A stretch of DNA of 28,715 bases from Chara braunii (Eukaryota > Streptophyta > Charophyceae > Charales > Characeae). The stretch spans positions 479,398 to 508,112 of the forward strand of contig BFEA01000067.1 in NCBI GenBank assembly GCA_003427395.1, written 5' to 3'. Shown here one piece after another: positions 9,287 to 18,765 of the stretch. Numbering within the stretch: position 1 is the first letter of the stretch; each line of letters opens with the position of its first letter. Below the pieces are notes generated by a model. That model did not search any database, was not told the origin of the DNA, and worked only from the letters and a program-made list of their open reading frames with translations. The position numbers and the translations under genes are program-made.

Positions 9287-9520
9287 CGTTCGTGTTTTCC
9301 TTTTTTTTTTTTTTTTTTTTTGGTAGAAGAAAATGATTTCCTTTTTTCAAAAGTTGCGATTTTTTCGCTCTCTCTCCCCCCCNCCCCCCCTCCACCAGCC
9401 CCCCGCGGGCGCGTGAAGTCGACGAGGGTCACAAAGTTGGCGTTCGTGTTTTCCTTGTGTTTTTTTTTGGGGGGGTAGAAGAAAATGGTTTCCTTTTTTC
9501 TAATTTTGCGATTTTGTTTT
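9287..9520. repeat. Tandemly duplicated T-rich module with 35-bp GC-rich core
   Basis: CGTTCGTGTTTTCCTT, then T or G tract, GTAGAAGAAAATG, TTTCCTTTTTTC and TTGCGATTTT occur at 9288-9365 and again at 9440-9516. Between them lies a CT/C run (with N at 9383, a gap) and the 35-mer at 9396-9430 identical to 211-245. It looks like a fragment of a dispersed repeat in two tandem units. Confidence 0.8.
9396..9430. repeat. 35-bp GC-rich module, copy 2
   Basis: Identical to 211-245, including the SalI-like GTCGAC. See copy 1. Confidence 0.9.
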
Positions 9521-9577
9521 TTTTTGCAAATTGCACCGACCGGGGCTTGGTTTCCCTGACTTCCGAAAGTCGTGGCG

Positions 9578-9881
9578 CGTTAAACCACCACTACCCCCGC
9601 CGTCATAAATTAGGGGGAACTGATAGCACAGGTCCATGAGGGCTACTGGTAGCACAGTGGGGGGAACTGGCGGAGTGGCAAAAGTCGAATTACCCCCGCG
9701 ATTTATTTCGCGGTTCAAATTTTTTTATTTTTTATTTTAAATATTTTTCCTCTAAAGATCACGACAAAATCTATGAACCTTCCAATTTTTAGAGTTGTTG
9801 GGTCATTCTTCGGATCGCAAAAAATCGTGAAAGTTGGGTTACGTTTTCCGTTGACCCATATAGGGTAGTGGTGGTTTAACG
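9578..9881. mobile_element. 304-bp MITE-like element with perfect 19-bp TIRs
   Basis: CGTTAAACCACCACTACCC (9578-9596) is the exact reverse complement of 9863-9881. TTAA is present at both ends (9580-9583 and 9876-9879), compatible with a TTAA target duplication and a 292-bp element between. The interior is AT-rich, non-coding, and contains a small hairpin CCGCGA-TTTATT-TCGCGG near 9694. Size, TIRs and lack of coding capacity fit a MITE, possibly piggyBac-like. Confidence 0.7.
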
Positions 9882-9910
9882 GTCGCGGCTTTTTTTTTTC
9901 AGCAGGGCGA

Positions 9911-9926
9911 GGTACTGGTGGTTTAA
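9911..9926. repeat. Orphan right terminus of the TTAA inverted-repeat family
   Basis: GGTACTGGTGGTTTAA is the exact reverse complement of 6749-6764 and a near match to the MITE end 30 bp to its left. It may be the right end of a separate, partly deleted copy. It is followed by TTAA and an A run. Confidence 0.5.
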
Positions 9927-9949
9927 TTAAAAAAAAAAGAACTAGTATT

Positions 9950-10835
9950 TTGGGGACAGTAAAAGGAAAAGAGGCAGATCAGAAAACAAAAAATATGTTG
10001 TTGAAGAATTTTGAAGCATCAGTACGCGTAAGAAGAGCACTCGATTCCATGAAACCAAACAAGGTCCAAAGCATAAATGGCTTAACGAAAGAAAGTTGGC
10101 AAGAATTTTGGCCGGTTTTAGGAGGGGAGCTTTTTCGTTTCTACCAGGAAGCCTTCACAAAATGCAGTGTAGGGGAGGACATCTTTTTTGCTTTTGTTTT
10201 TCCCACAATCACGGGCCCAGTGCCCAAGGTTTATATTTTGAAATTGTAACTTCGAGGTCTGGGCCTAGGGGAGGACATCAGCACAGGGATAGTGAACAAA
10301 AAAAGAGACAAAACAGACAAAAACTTAGAGGCCAAAAAACGAAAGCATTTTATTTATTTATTTATTTATTTTATACAAAAGATTTGAGAAATGATTTGAG
10401 ATACTAGGGCCATTACCTGGCTTCGACTAAGAACAATTTGAGAACTATGGAACGTACAAGGCTACTCAAACAGCAAAACCTAAAGAACATATAAAAAGAG
10501 AATATATAAAAAGAACCTAAAAATCAATAAAACAAGAAAAGGAGAACTGCCCCCGATCCAGCTCCTTCCGCGTCCCACAGAGGGAAGACTAATGCCCAGG
10601 TATTCAGTCCTCGTACCAGAACTCGCTAGATCTCATACCCCCCTTACAAGGGTGACAGGACAACCTCACAGTAGCGAAAGCATTAGCAAATATAATAAAA
10701 AATGTTACAGACAAATGCTTCCATTTAAATCAAACAGGTTTCATTCCAGGAAGATATATACTAGACAATGTAGTATGCCTCGATTAGGCTACTAAATTAA
10801 TAAGGGATAGAAAACTTCAAGCCGCAAGAGAAAGA
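9950..10835 (+). pseudogene. LINE copy C, left half (RT N-terminus to motif A)
   Basis: Translation gives RRALDSMKPNK..SINGLTKESWQEFW, matching the RT start of copy A (HIALNQMGNDK..GIDGLSKEFW), then GLGEDISTGIV..KKRDK. After an inserted stretch (10350-10674) homology resumes with VAKALANIIKNVTDKCFH and QTGFIPGRYILDNV. It ends with KLQAA and a GAGAAAG that fits the FEK of motif A; about 15 bp holding FDF appear deleted. At 10836 it meets the T-tract of copy B. The right half continues at 20861. Stops and frame changes throughout make it a pseudogene. Confidence 0.8.
10340..10684 (-). mobile_element. Small retro-insertion with (TAAA)n tail in LINE C
   Basis: About 325 bp interrupt the copy C RT between KKR and KALAN, where copy A has only about 15 codons. 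The insert is bracketed by the direct repeat CGAAAGCATT (10340-10349 and 10675-10684) and begins on the left with a TTTA-type tract, so it is a minus-strand insertion with a (TAAA)n tail. Its end TTTTGTATAAAA also occurs at the 3' end of LINE B. No clear Pol III A/B boxes, so SINE versus truncated LINE is undecided. The codon before the right repeat fits native LINE sequence, which weakens the duplication call slightly. Confidence 0.55.
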
Positions 10836-10851
10836 TTTTTTTTTTTTTTTT

Positions 10852-11350
10852 ATACAAAAAAAAATGCCAGTGTTAGAGCAGACACCACTAGCGCCTCGGG
10901 AGGGGCTCCATCTATTGGTGGGGAGCAGCACCTGCTGGAAAACGGGTCCAGCGTCCCATTATACAAGCTGAGTTTGGAATGTATCAAAACAGTGTTGTAT
11001 GCGATTCCTTCCTGCATTGATTGCCCTTGGATCTGGGGGATTGTCTGAGCAGGCACTTGGAGAGGAGGGGAACCTCTTCGCCCTGAACTCGGCTTCAGAT
11101 CTTTGCTGCAACACCCTAGTTCCTTCCCCTCCCTATTAATGAGTACTTTGGAGGCCTGAGTAGTAACTGAGCAAGACATCAGATTGCTCAGGACTGTAGA
11201 GGATTTATTGAGCAGGTTGCTATAACTGCTTTCTAGGAATTCACCACTCTGAGCTGCACCATTGATAGCCTCTTCACCAGTCTTAGGAGGATCGGCCAGG
11301 TGGGAAGGGGGATGAGGGGAGCAGGGCCTACGTCCAGGGGGCGAGTGGAG
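10852..11350 (-). other. LINE B 3' UTR
   Basis: Between the last recognisable ORF2 homology and the tail there is no supported frame. The minus-strand frame at 10850-11179 has no similarity that I recognise. TTTTGTAT before the A run resembles plant L1 3' ends. Confidence 0.45.
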
Positions 11351-11354
11351 CAGG

Positions 11355-12095
11355 CTACCTGATCCTCCTATTCCCGTTCTCTGTCCTGACCGGGCCCACT
11401 AAGATTGCGCTGGGCGGGTTCCATTGTGTCTCGACCATACGAGCTGAGCTCAACAAAGGTGTTATTTGGTGGTGGGAACAGGTCGGGGAAATCTGAGGAG
11501 GGGGGGAGGGGTATGTCACTGGGAATCTCAGTCCATTTATAAAAAAGCAAACGATAGTCCTTTTGTGATGACTCCAGACGATCATTTCTCTCCAGATGCC
11601 AGCCGTCCCATTGTATTCATGCAATCCATCCTCCTCGTTCCCTGCCCAACCAGTCCATGTAAAATTCGTGTAACTTCTGAATAATATCTGATCTTTTTGT
11701 GAGAGCTTCATCCCTTGTACCGTCTTTTTCCACTGGGCTCTGATTGCAGTTTCAATCATATCCTTAATCATTTCCATTATTTCCCCACTACCAACTCAGG
11801 CACCTTCAAGTGTTAGAATGCATCTGCGACGCCATATAGCCCATAACACTGCTGCCCTTCCAATCCTAAATAAACTGGCTGTGAAGGTCGAGGTTTGGGC
11901 CGGCTAGTGACCAGTTAGTAAGGCTCTCCATTCCCACGACCAATCTCTGTCCGCATGTAGTTGGTTCCAAATCCGGACCCATCCACACCACGTAAGGATA
12001 GAAGATGGGCATTGTAGGAAAAGGTGCTCTATTGTCTCGTTGGTCTTTCGAGAGGGGAAACCCCCCACACACGCTTGACACCAGGGGGGGGCCAA
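11355..12095 (-). pseudogene. LINE B ORF2 C-terminus with zf-RVT-like motif
   Basis: In one minus-strand frame: CQACVGGFPSRKTNETIEHL followed by FLQC gives Cys-x2-Cys ... His-x3-Cys, a zf-RVT-like motif matching copy A. A TAG follows (11904-11906), then FRIGRAAVLWAIWRRRCIL (copy A LALWVIWKRRCSK), a TGA, then MIETAIRAQWKKTVQGM (copy A MAETEIRSRWREV). A run of Gs near 12080-12092 is where this frame takes over from the upstream one. The Pro-rich residues after about 11530 have no counterpart in copy A. Confidence 0.7.
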
Positions 12096-13134
12096 CCCTT
12101 TCTGTTCCAGGTGCGTATGGTCTATGAGCCATTCTTTCGTCGGTAAGCATCGGTGGGTAAATCTGCCATTGAAGCGAGGCGGTCTTGGCCAGTCTGTTCT
12201 TCACTTCTTTAAACCATTTGATAGGTCTCAGGATTTCATATGGGACTTTTATGTGTCGAGCCCAGCGATCTACTATTCGGTCCCTCAGATTCAGTTTAGT
12301 CTTGAGCATTCGGTAGGTAGCTTTAACACCTAGTGTATGGAGGTACTGATATTTGGGTCTTCTGTTCTTTGTTGGAATCTTCCATCTCCATTCTGCCACA
12401 TCTATGGGAAGATCCTGGATTGGTACTTCTGGCCTAAATGCCACCCTGGATTCTTTTTCCTTTAAAACTCTCACCCTATGAACCATCTTGACATCTATCC
12501 AGAACACTTCATCAGGCTCACCCCTGATGAAGTGGTTTAGTTGTGACCGATAGAATAGGTTCACCAACACCTCCCCCGGTCTGACTGCAAGTACCTCCCC
12601 TACCCGAGTTGCATCCCCACTTAACACCACCCAGTCCCCTTCCTGTACTGTTGGCCCCCGTCGTAGAGTCCTCACCCATGCAAGGGGGAGGGCAAAGAGT
12701 ATCTGATCCAACCTCTTCACTATCCTTTGGCAATGGGGAAGTTTCTCTCTCAGTTGCTCTTCTGAGAGCCAATCATTCCTTGCTTGGTCCCATAAGTGTC
12801 CCACCCTCGTGACCCCTTTCTTCACCCATCCATTCCACGGACGATCTGAGTTGAGCAACACCCCCCCCTGCCGGTCTGTTATCCAACGGTTTCCGAAAAG
12901 CGGTTGGCGAGCGACTTCCTCCCACCTTTCGGGGAATGGTCTATCCGGGAGCGGGAGTCGCCGCCAATCTTTAATGATATTGGCCCAAAATTCATCTTTT
13001 CGCAGGTTCCGGCGTGCTGCGGCACGATCTGAGTGTGGTTGTGGCCGGGTGGGGGGTCTGGGGATTGTCCAAAATACGTCATCTAGCCAGGCAATAGGGT
13101 GTGCGGTGGGTGCAGCCTCTGGAGCCAACCTCAA
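11866..13134 (-). pseudogene. LINE B ORF2 region between RT and zinc motif
   Basis: 422 codons in the same frame as the RT segment, separated from it by TAG 13195. It includes RWEEVARQPLFGNRWITDRQ, HLWDQARNDWLSEEQLREKL and PIDVAEWRWKIP, all aligned by eye with copy A. From about 12100 on, the frame leaves the zinc region (frame shift at a homopolymer), so the last ~75 codons, with SSVCGGFPLSKDQRDN, are out-of-frame translation. No enzyme motif; role unknown. Confidence 0.75.
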
Positions 13135-13194
13135 CAGTTGTTCCCAAGCTAGGGGCTCCCAGGTAATAACGGGGGTGCAGATAAGCCGCTTCAG

Positions 13195-14658
13195 CTATTG
13201 GAGCGAGAGAGCGGTCGTTTGGGTGGCAGGGTCAAGTATACCCAGTCCCCCTTGTGCCTTTGGTTGCACCACCGCATTCCAGGCCACTCGACTGATAGTG
13301 TGTTGGGCTTCATGGTTGCGTCTCCATAGAAAATCTGGCACTTGTTGCTTCAGGGTCTTTGACGCTTCTCTTGAAAGAGGCCAGATTGTTGACTTATACC
13401 AGATTGACGCCAAAACCCCGTTATTTATCACCAGTGCCCTACCCAATAGTGATATATGTTTGTCTTTCCAGGTTCCCATCTTTTGTAGGGCCGGGCACAT
13501 TATCCAATTATCATTACTAGCAGGCTTTCCTTCGGTCGAAAGTGAAATTCCTAGGACTCTGATGGGGGTTTCTAAGGGGAGCCATGTCACATTGGGCTGC
13601 TCTGGGGGTCTTCCACCATCATGGTGCATCCACCATCCCAATGTCTTGTTGCCCCAGTTAATTGCCATGTTTGAGAGGGCACAGAACCGGATCATTAGCT
13701 TTTCAATTTCCTTCATATTTTGTGTTGAGGCTTCTACCATCAAAGTGAGGTCGTCTGCAAACAATGAGCATACTTGTATTGCCTCTCGTGGGATAGAGAC
13801 CGCCTGAATCCTGCTAATATTTTGGTTGGCTCTAAGATTGGCCGCTAGGGCTTCCATCACTACCACAAAAAGATATGGTGCAATCGTATGCCCTTGTCGT
13901 ACTGATCGTTGTAGGGGGAAGTTCGGAGCCAAGTTCCCATTAATCTGAACCCGAGTGGTAGCATTTTGATGAAGTATCCTCACCCATCTCCTAAAGGTGT
14001 TTCCAAAGTTAAATTTTTCCAGACATTTATCCAAGAAATACCAGTCCACATGGCCATATGCCTTCTCAAAATAAATAAAGAGGAAGGCAAGGTTACGCTT
14101 GGACTGTCTAGATATCCTTAACAACTCATTTACACGGAGGATACTATCCTGGATATGTCGGTCCTTAAGGAAGCCCGTTTGTGAGGGGTGGATGATTTGT
14201 TGTAATGTCGGCGCCATCCGGTTTGCTAATGCTTTCGATAACATTTTATAGACCACGGTTAGCAATGTAATTGGCCGGTAGTTACAAATGTTCATTTTAT
14301 CTCCTTTTTTGTATAGTAGCGCAAGAACCCCCTGCCTCATCACTTCCCCCATCACTCCCTCTTTCCATATTCTATGGTAACATGTCATCAAGTCATCTGC
14401 CATCACGGTCCAGAAAGTCTCCCAGAACTCTTTCGGGAAACCATCCACAACCGGGGTCTTCTCTTCCTCCATCTGCATAAGAGTCGTCCATATCTCTTCC
14501 TTGGTGAGTGGACGGTCTAGCGCCTCTTGCATCTGCTGGGGGAGCGATTTAGTAAGGGGGGTGAGAAAATCATATGTTTCTCTATTTCTTGTGGCGATAT
14601 TTTCGCCTTGGGTACGAGAGGTGAAGAGGTCTTTGTAGAAATCCCGGGCCACCCTCAT
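13195..14658 (-). pseudogene. LINE B reverse transcriptase segment, motif A Asp lost
   Basis: 487 codons between stops. KTPVVDGFPKEFWETFW, LLYKKGDK, NYRPITLLTVVYKM, LSKALANRM and QTGFLKDRHIQDSI are classic L1 RT blocks. Motif A reads LFIYFEKAYGHVDW: the catalytic Asp (FIDFEKAYD in relatives) is Tyr and the second Asp is Gly. Motif B is RSVRQGHTIAPYLF with His in place of the usual Asp. Motif C is intact, CSLFADDLTLMVEA. Loss of the motif A Asp removes metal binding, so this RT should be inactive. The start at 14658 is just the first Met after a TAG; the frame continues upstream. Confidence 0.85.
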
Positions 14659-14907
14659 ACACTATGGCGTGGAGGTGGCTAGCGGCCTCTCTCGTGCAGT
14701 GGGATCCATGAAGGCCTCAATGGTATGTCTCTTTGCCCTGGCCCTCGCCATGCCAAAGAAATCAGAGTCCATGGCCCCCTCAGTGTTGTGTTTGGAGAGT
14801 TTACCTCTAATTTTTATGCCATGCCATCTATAGGTTGCGAAGTCTAGTAATTTATTTTGGAGTGTCTGAAGGTGAGGGGTGGGGTCCTGTTGTTGTAGGT
14901 TTTGAAT

Positions 14908-15249
14908 CTAGTATTGAATCTCCATTTCCTCTTGATAACGCTTTGCTGCCAACTCTTTGGAGTATTCTTTACACTTGCGGCCCAGAAAAAAGAGGTCGTT
15001 GTTAAACCATGTGACTTCAGAGTCAAAGTGTGCTTTCTGTTGGTGCCAGTAGGCCCATGTGTCTTGGACCAGGTGTACAAAATCCTGCTTGTGTAGGAGG
15101 GAGGAATTGAGTTTGAAGAAGCCTGGGCCGTGGTCCAGTCTCTGGCGGAAGATGAGGGTGACTCCACATAGGGCGTGATCTAGTCCCATAAAGGGGCTAC
15201 GGGGGAGCAGATATGCAAACTGCATTGCACCTGCTAGGTCCTCTGACAT
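14908..15249 (-). pseudogene. LINE B ORF2 end of APE and linker to RT
   Basis: Same frame as the RT segment. MSEDLAGAMQFAYLLP follows SRIDLIL upstream (with the stop at 15352 further 5'), then MGLDHALCG, the SDH-like block of the APE fold with Asp and His kept. FFKLNSSLLHKQDF matches copy A (FLKLNNSLLKTERM). It ends at TAG 14908, after which IQNLQQQD... continues in frame. Confidence 0.75.
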
Positions 15250-15351
15250 AAGTATCAGGTCGATTCTGGATCTAGAACAGGTTTCTGCCCCTGTTGTGCG
15301 GAAGCAGGAGTTCCTTATTTCCGTGGGGAAGACTCTTCTAAAAGAATCGAA

Positions 15352-15838
15352 TCAGTGCAAGGTCGAGTTCAGTTCCTCAATAATCCTTTCGTCAGATTCT
15401 ATGTACGAGGGGCAGGGGGTGGGGACCCTCCATCTATCCAGGGTCCAGTCCGGGGCGGCATTAATGTCACCAGCTAGGATCCCCGACACTCCGACGAGGA
15501 TCTGTTGGCGCAAGGTCTCGAAAAATTCTTGTTTGTCCTTTTCAGAATTTTGTGCATATACGCAAATAATACAGATCAACTCAAGCTCGAGCATTGCCAG
15601 TATAGAGACCCACCTACCCTCTTCCTGGTCTGTCACCCAATGGACCGGTGTCACCCTCGAGGTCGGTGGTATCCATATGGCCACCCCCGCACTCCCTGGT
15701 CTCGGGGCGTGGGCTATAAAGGCCTGATTGTGGCCATACCATGTGATGCGCTCGACGGTGTTCTGGGGTATCCTGTAAGTGGGTCTCTTGTATGCACACC
15801 ACGTCTGGCCAGTGTTTGCCTGGGTCCCCCTTGAGCAA
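15352..15838 (-). pseudogene. LINE B APE endonuclease, frameshifted
   Basis: KVSGLATATPDKRQAIWELL and DVVCIQETHL lie in one frame (to about 15735); GVAIWIPPTSRVTPVHWVTD, IICVYAQNSEKDKQEFFETL and GILAGDINAAPDW lie in a second. Expected Glu, Tyr and Asp/Asn are visible, but the first Asn of WNxNGL is Lys. TGA 15352-15354 interrupts just before the DSFRR block; Trp would fit there. The two frames are joined at about 15735-15745. Confidence 0.75.
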
Positions 15839-15997
15839 TTCCCAGATCGCCTGTCGTTTGTCAGGTGTGGCCGTTGCTAAGCCACTAACTTTAACGTGCG
15901 AAGGTCAAGGTCCGCCTGCCGCAGACCCTTACTCCAAACCGGGTCTTTACCGTAGAGGAGACGCACCGAATCCATTTTTAGTGTTCGTCTCCCCCAC

Positions 15998-17122
15998 CTA
16001 TAACCGCTGCCAGGTTGTAGTGTCCAACTCCGTCGTGGTAGTGAGCAGCGGGCTCTTTAGGATCCTACACAAATAGGCTAGTACCTCCTCTTCATTCCAC
16101 ATATTGTTGGATTTTACCTTCATGCCTTGCAGGTCCAAAAGGGCTGTCTGTGGGAACCATTTGAGGCCGACTTCCTTTGTTGGATCCATGAGGATCAAGA
16201 TCTCCCATTGGGCTAGCGTGGGGGAGGTGCGTGTGAACTTGGCTTGTGCACCAGGTATTAGATGTCTCTGAATGTGCTGGTTCACCTCATCCACCAAGAG
16301 GTTGTCACGCCTGTGTGGTGGCGCCAAGGAGAGGAAAGAGTCGAACCTTGCCAGGGACACTTCCCCATATTTCGCATGTTCACGGGTCATTGCCAGGCCA
16401 AGTTCCCATCTGCCATCCTTCTTTCGCACTGGGAGCATCTGGACACCATTTAGCGTAGGTTGTTGCAAGTATCTCCCTGATCCCAAATGTTGCCTGACCT
16501 TACTGCATTTGTCCAACACCCTGACTGAGGTTGTTGTTGTGTCCTCTTCCCTCCCATCCCCTTGTGCCTGATTGGTGTTACTGCATTCTTTTGTGCTCAC
16601 CGCTTCCAGAGCAGTCAAGGGGGGCGGGGGAGAGGGTTGTTTATCCTGCGAACAAGGGGTCTCCCTTGCTGGTTGAGGTCTTTGTTGTGGGCCTGAGGGG
16701 TCAGAACCCGTGGACTATGTTGAGTTTGGTTCGTTTACCAGTGGCTGAGCCTGCTGAGGACCTGCTCCTTCTCCTGTAGCGGTCCCATCTGAATGGATTG
16801 GTACTATTTCCTTTGAAGGAGGGGGATGCGTTTTCCATTCACGGCTCAAGGGGCAGAAGTGACGGACAACAATACAGTAAATGCGCTGTAGGATCTTTGC
16901 CCATTGGCTTCCTTGCGGTGGGCCATGCTCTAATGCCGATCGCAGTGTACTGCTTTCCTCTAACATCGGAACTAAGTCCCGAAATGTGGTGTCCCAAAAC
17001 TCCGTTGTGTGACCAGGGTGCCGGTCCTGCAACCTCTGTAACAACCAGTCTGCCACAGATGCCATCTTAGCATGTAGGGGTTGTTCCTCAGGTTGCCCCT
17101 GCGACATGTCAGCGTCGGTCAT
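15998..17122 (-). pseudogene. LINE B ORF1 C-terminal domain
   Basis: One frame from 17122 to 15998 with a single TAG at 16715-16717. Residues after it include VQMLPVRKKDGRWELGLAMT, RREHAK-like basic patches, TLAQWEILILMDP and WFPQTALLDLQGMKVKSNN, ending in a Thr-rich stretch. Layout is similar to the ORF1 remnant of copy A, which supports both calls. The upstream portion overlaps the previous frame by 14 bp at the G-tract. Confidence 0.6.
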
Positions 17123-17130
17123 GATGATAT

Positions 17131-17170
<40 letters not shown>

Positions 17171-18050
17171 ACTCTCCCTCAGCCTCTTCCATGGTTATTT
17201 CCACAGTTTGGGCAGTCTCTATTTCCATGGGACACGGGCCAAACGCATTATGAAACGGGTCTCCACTCTTCTTCTCACCACTTTCCCCTTCCTTCATCTC
17301 ATCCCCGACCAGCCATTCCTTGGATTCTATTGGTGTTCCCGACTTGGGTTGTGGGGTAAACACTTTGTTTCCTTCAGTCCCTGATTCTTCCCGCAGCTCT
17401 TTGATTCTCTCACCCGGTTGTTGCACATCGTCGGGGGTTACCTTGCCCTTGTCCCCCCAGGATTCTGTTTCTTCCACCCTGTGTTTCTCCCCCAGAGAGT
17501 CCGTTTTTTCGGTCGTTAACCCTTTCGGCTGCTCCGCCCTCTTTAGATCCACTCGCTTGTCCCGCCACTGTTGAGTTACCACCGGTTTCCTGTGTTTGAC
17601 CGTGGCCGGGGGATCCTTGGTCACCCCCGTCCCTGGCCCTAATCTCTCTCGCTTTGATCGGACCAGGGTCCAATCTTCCCCCTCCCCTTTGTCATAGTCT
17701 GTGGCCTTGTCAACCGTTTTTTTCGGGTGCCCAGGTGTCCTGGATTCCTTCAACTTGGTCTCAAGGGTTTTTCGAGGGGCCCAAAAGTCGGGGGGACGTG
17801 TGTCCACATTTGGTTCCCCTTGCTTTTCCCACACCCATCCTCTCGTTTTCCCCTCGTTATCCGTTTCCTCTAAGTAGGCCCACCCTTCATGTCCTGGGTC
17901 AACAGGATGCCAACGTGTTGTGTTGAAGGGGTCTCTCTGTAGTTGACCTGTCACTCTTACCGACCTGTGCAGGTGGGATGGGCACGATTCGTCCCTGCAC
18001 AAGTGGCCATAGGCTTTACATTTGAAGCACCATGGCCGCAGTTTGTGAGT
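17109..18050 (-). pseudogene. LINE B ORF1 zinc knuckle and charged linker
   Basis: The frame reads LRPWCFKCKAYGHLCRDESC, a Cys-x2-Cys-x4-His-x6-Cys zinc knuckle of the kind found in plant L1 ORF1, then a 250-residue Lys/Glu/Thr/Pro-rich, probably disordered linker, ending with an 11-Pro run made by the 36-bp G-tract and a stop. The knuckle is read through the first codons of this frame, upstream of the first Met-like codon at 18002. The linker would not fold by itself; RNA binding is the likely job of the knuckle. Confidence 0.7.
17132..17167. repeat. 36-bp poly(G) tract
   Basis: An unbroken G run (poly-C/Pro on the coding minus strand) at the point where ORF1 of copy B changes frame. Length is probably unreliable in an assembly, so the frame change here may not be real. 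Confidence 0.95.
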
Positions 18051-18590
18051 GGTGTGTATCCTGTATTCTTTTTCCTTTTATCCTAGACAGGATTACATCA
18101 TCCATTGAGAAGGGAAGGGACTTCGGGATATCCAGAGCAAGCATGAGGTAGTCGTCTCTTTGTGCCACAAAAGGGGGGAGAGGGTCAATAAAGTCAAGGA
18201 TTTTATATATTTGACCCAATTCATGTAGAAAGCTGGCCTATATTTCAATAGGGATATGCCTGAATTCCACCCAAAAATAGTCAGCCATCATTTTCAATCG
18301 TCGTTCTTCCGGACCTGGTTTTTTTGGGGGGGACCAGGGGTAGATCCTCACCTCTGATCGCTCACACTGCAGGCTCTTCCATCCGTCTATAATTTGTTTA
18401 TCCTGCTCATACATGGCCAGGACTGTGAAGGTGTGGATGAGAGGGGGTGAATCAGGAAAGAATCTTTGGCTGTCTGGGCATCCCGTTTCAAAATCTCCAA
18501 CCGATGTCTGATCCATTTTATTTTGTCGTTGGTGGATTTATAGGTTGCATCGTCATAACACCCAGGTATTTGCATGTCTGAGGTATACAT
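18016..18590 (-). pseudogene. LINE B ORF1 gag-like region before the zinc knuckle
   Basis: Two pieces in one frame (18516-18238 and 18219-18016) separated by a TAG: IIDGWKSLQ, VRIYPWSPPKKPG, YFWVEFRHIPIEI, then FLHELGQIYKILDFIDPL and DDYLMLALDIPKSLPFSMDD. The order (Trp-rich strand, PWSP, W-V-x-F-x-x-I-P, a helix with LGxI, LxLDIPK) resembles the DUF4283-type domain found before the zinc knuckle in plant LINEs. An overlapping frame (18590-18387) with KSTNDKIKWIRHRLEILKRD may hold the true upstream part, implying a frameshift near 18450. Confidence 0.6.
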
Positions 18591-18765
18591 TTTCTCTAAT
18601 CCCTAGTCCTTTCGGGTAAGTCCTCACCATTGCTTTCTTCCCACTTTGATCAACCACCACCGTTTCCGGGGCACAAAGTAGTTTGGAGAGAAAGAAGGCC
18701 CGTGCGGACGACACATTATCCAGGGGGATGTGTTGTGTTGGCCCAGGGTCCCCTGAGGTCCCAAC

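Larger units (their letters stand above)
11355..15838 (-). pseudogene. LINE B ORF2 (APE - RT - zinc motif), broken
   Basis: A single frame can be followed from about 15735 down to about 12100 with only four stops: TGA 15352-15354, TAG 14908-14910, TAG 14662-14664 and TAG 13195-13197. The APE N-terminus (to about 15735) is in another frame, and the C-terminal zinc part (about 12095 to 11560) is in a third, with two more stops. Many stops sit where Trp or Gln would fit, as if by transitions. The domain order equals copy A. The last part of the interval (about 11355-11530) may already be 3' UTR. Confidence 0.8.

Noticed and set aside
8878-9326. Plus-strand Pro/Ser/Ala-rich frames
   Set aside because: They translate a GC-rich minisatellite in two frames; no domain and no frame preference.
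9290-9430. CRISPR-like spaced repeats
   Set aside because: Only two copies of the module, homopolymer-rich, in a eukaryotic setting.
10350-10674. tRNA-derived SINE head with Pol III A and B boxes
   Set aside because: A TAGCGAGTTCTGG stretch partly resembles an A box but two key bases differ, and no acceptable B box follows at normal spacing.
12809-13807. Plus-strand frame of 332 codons
   Set aside because: Antisense of the LINE B RT and post-RT region, which has clear motifs on the minus strand.
18687-18695. AGAGAAAGA as a target-site duplication partner for LINE B (10827-10835)
   Set aside because: Only 9 bp, purine-rich, and inside ORF1 coding sequence.
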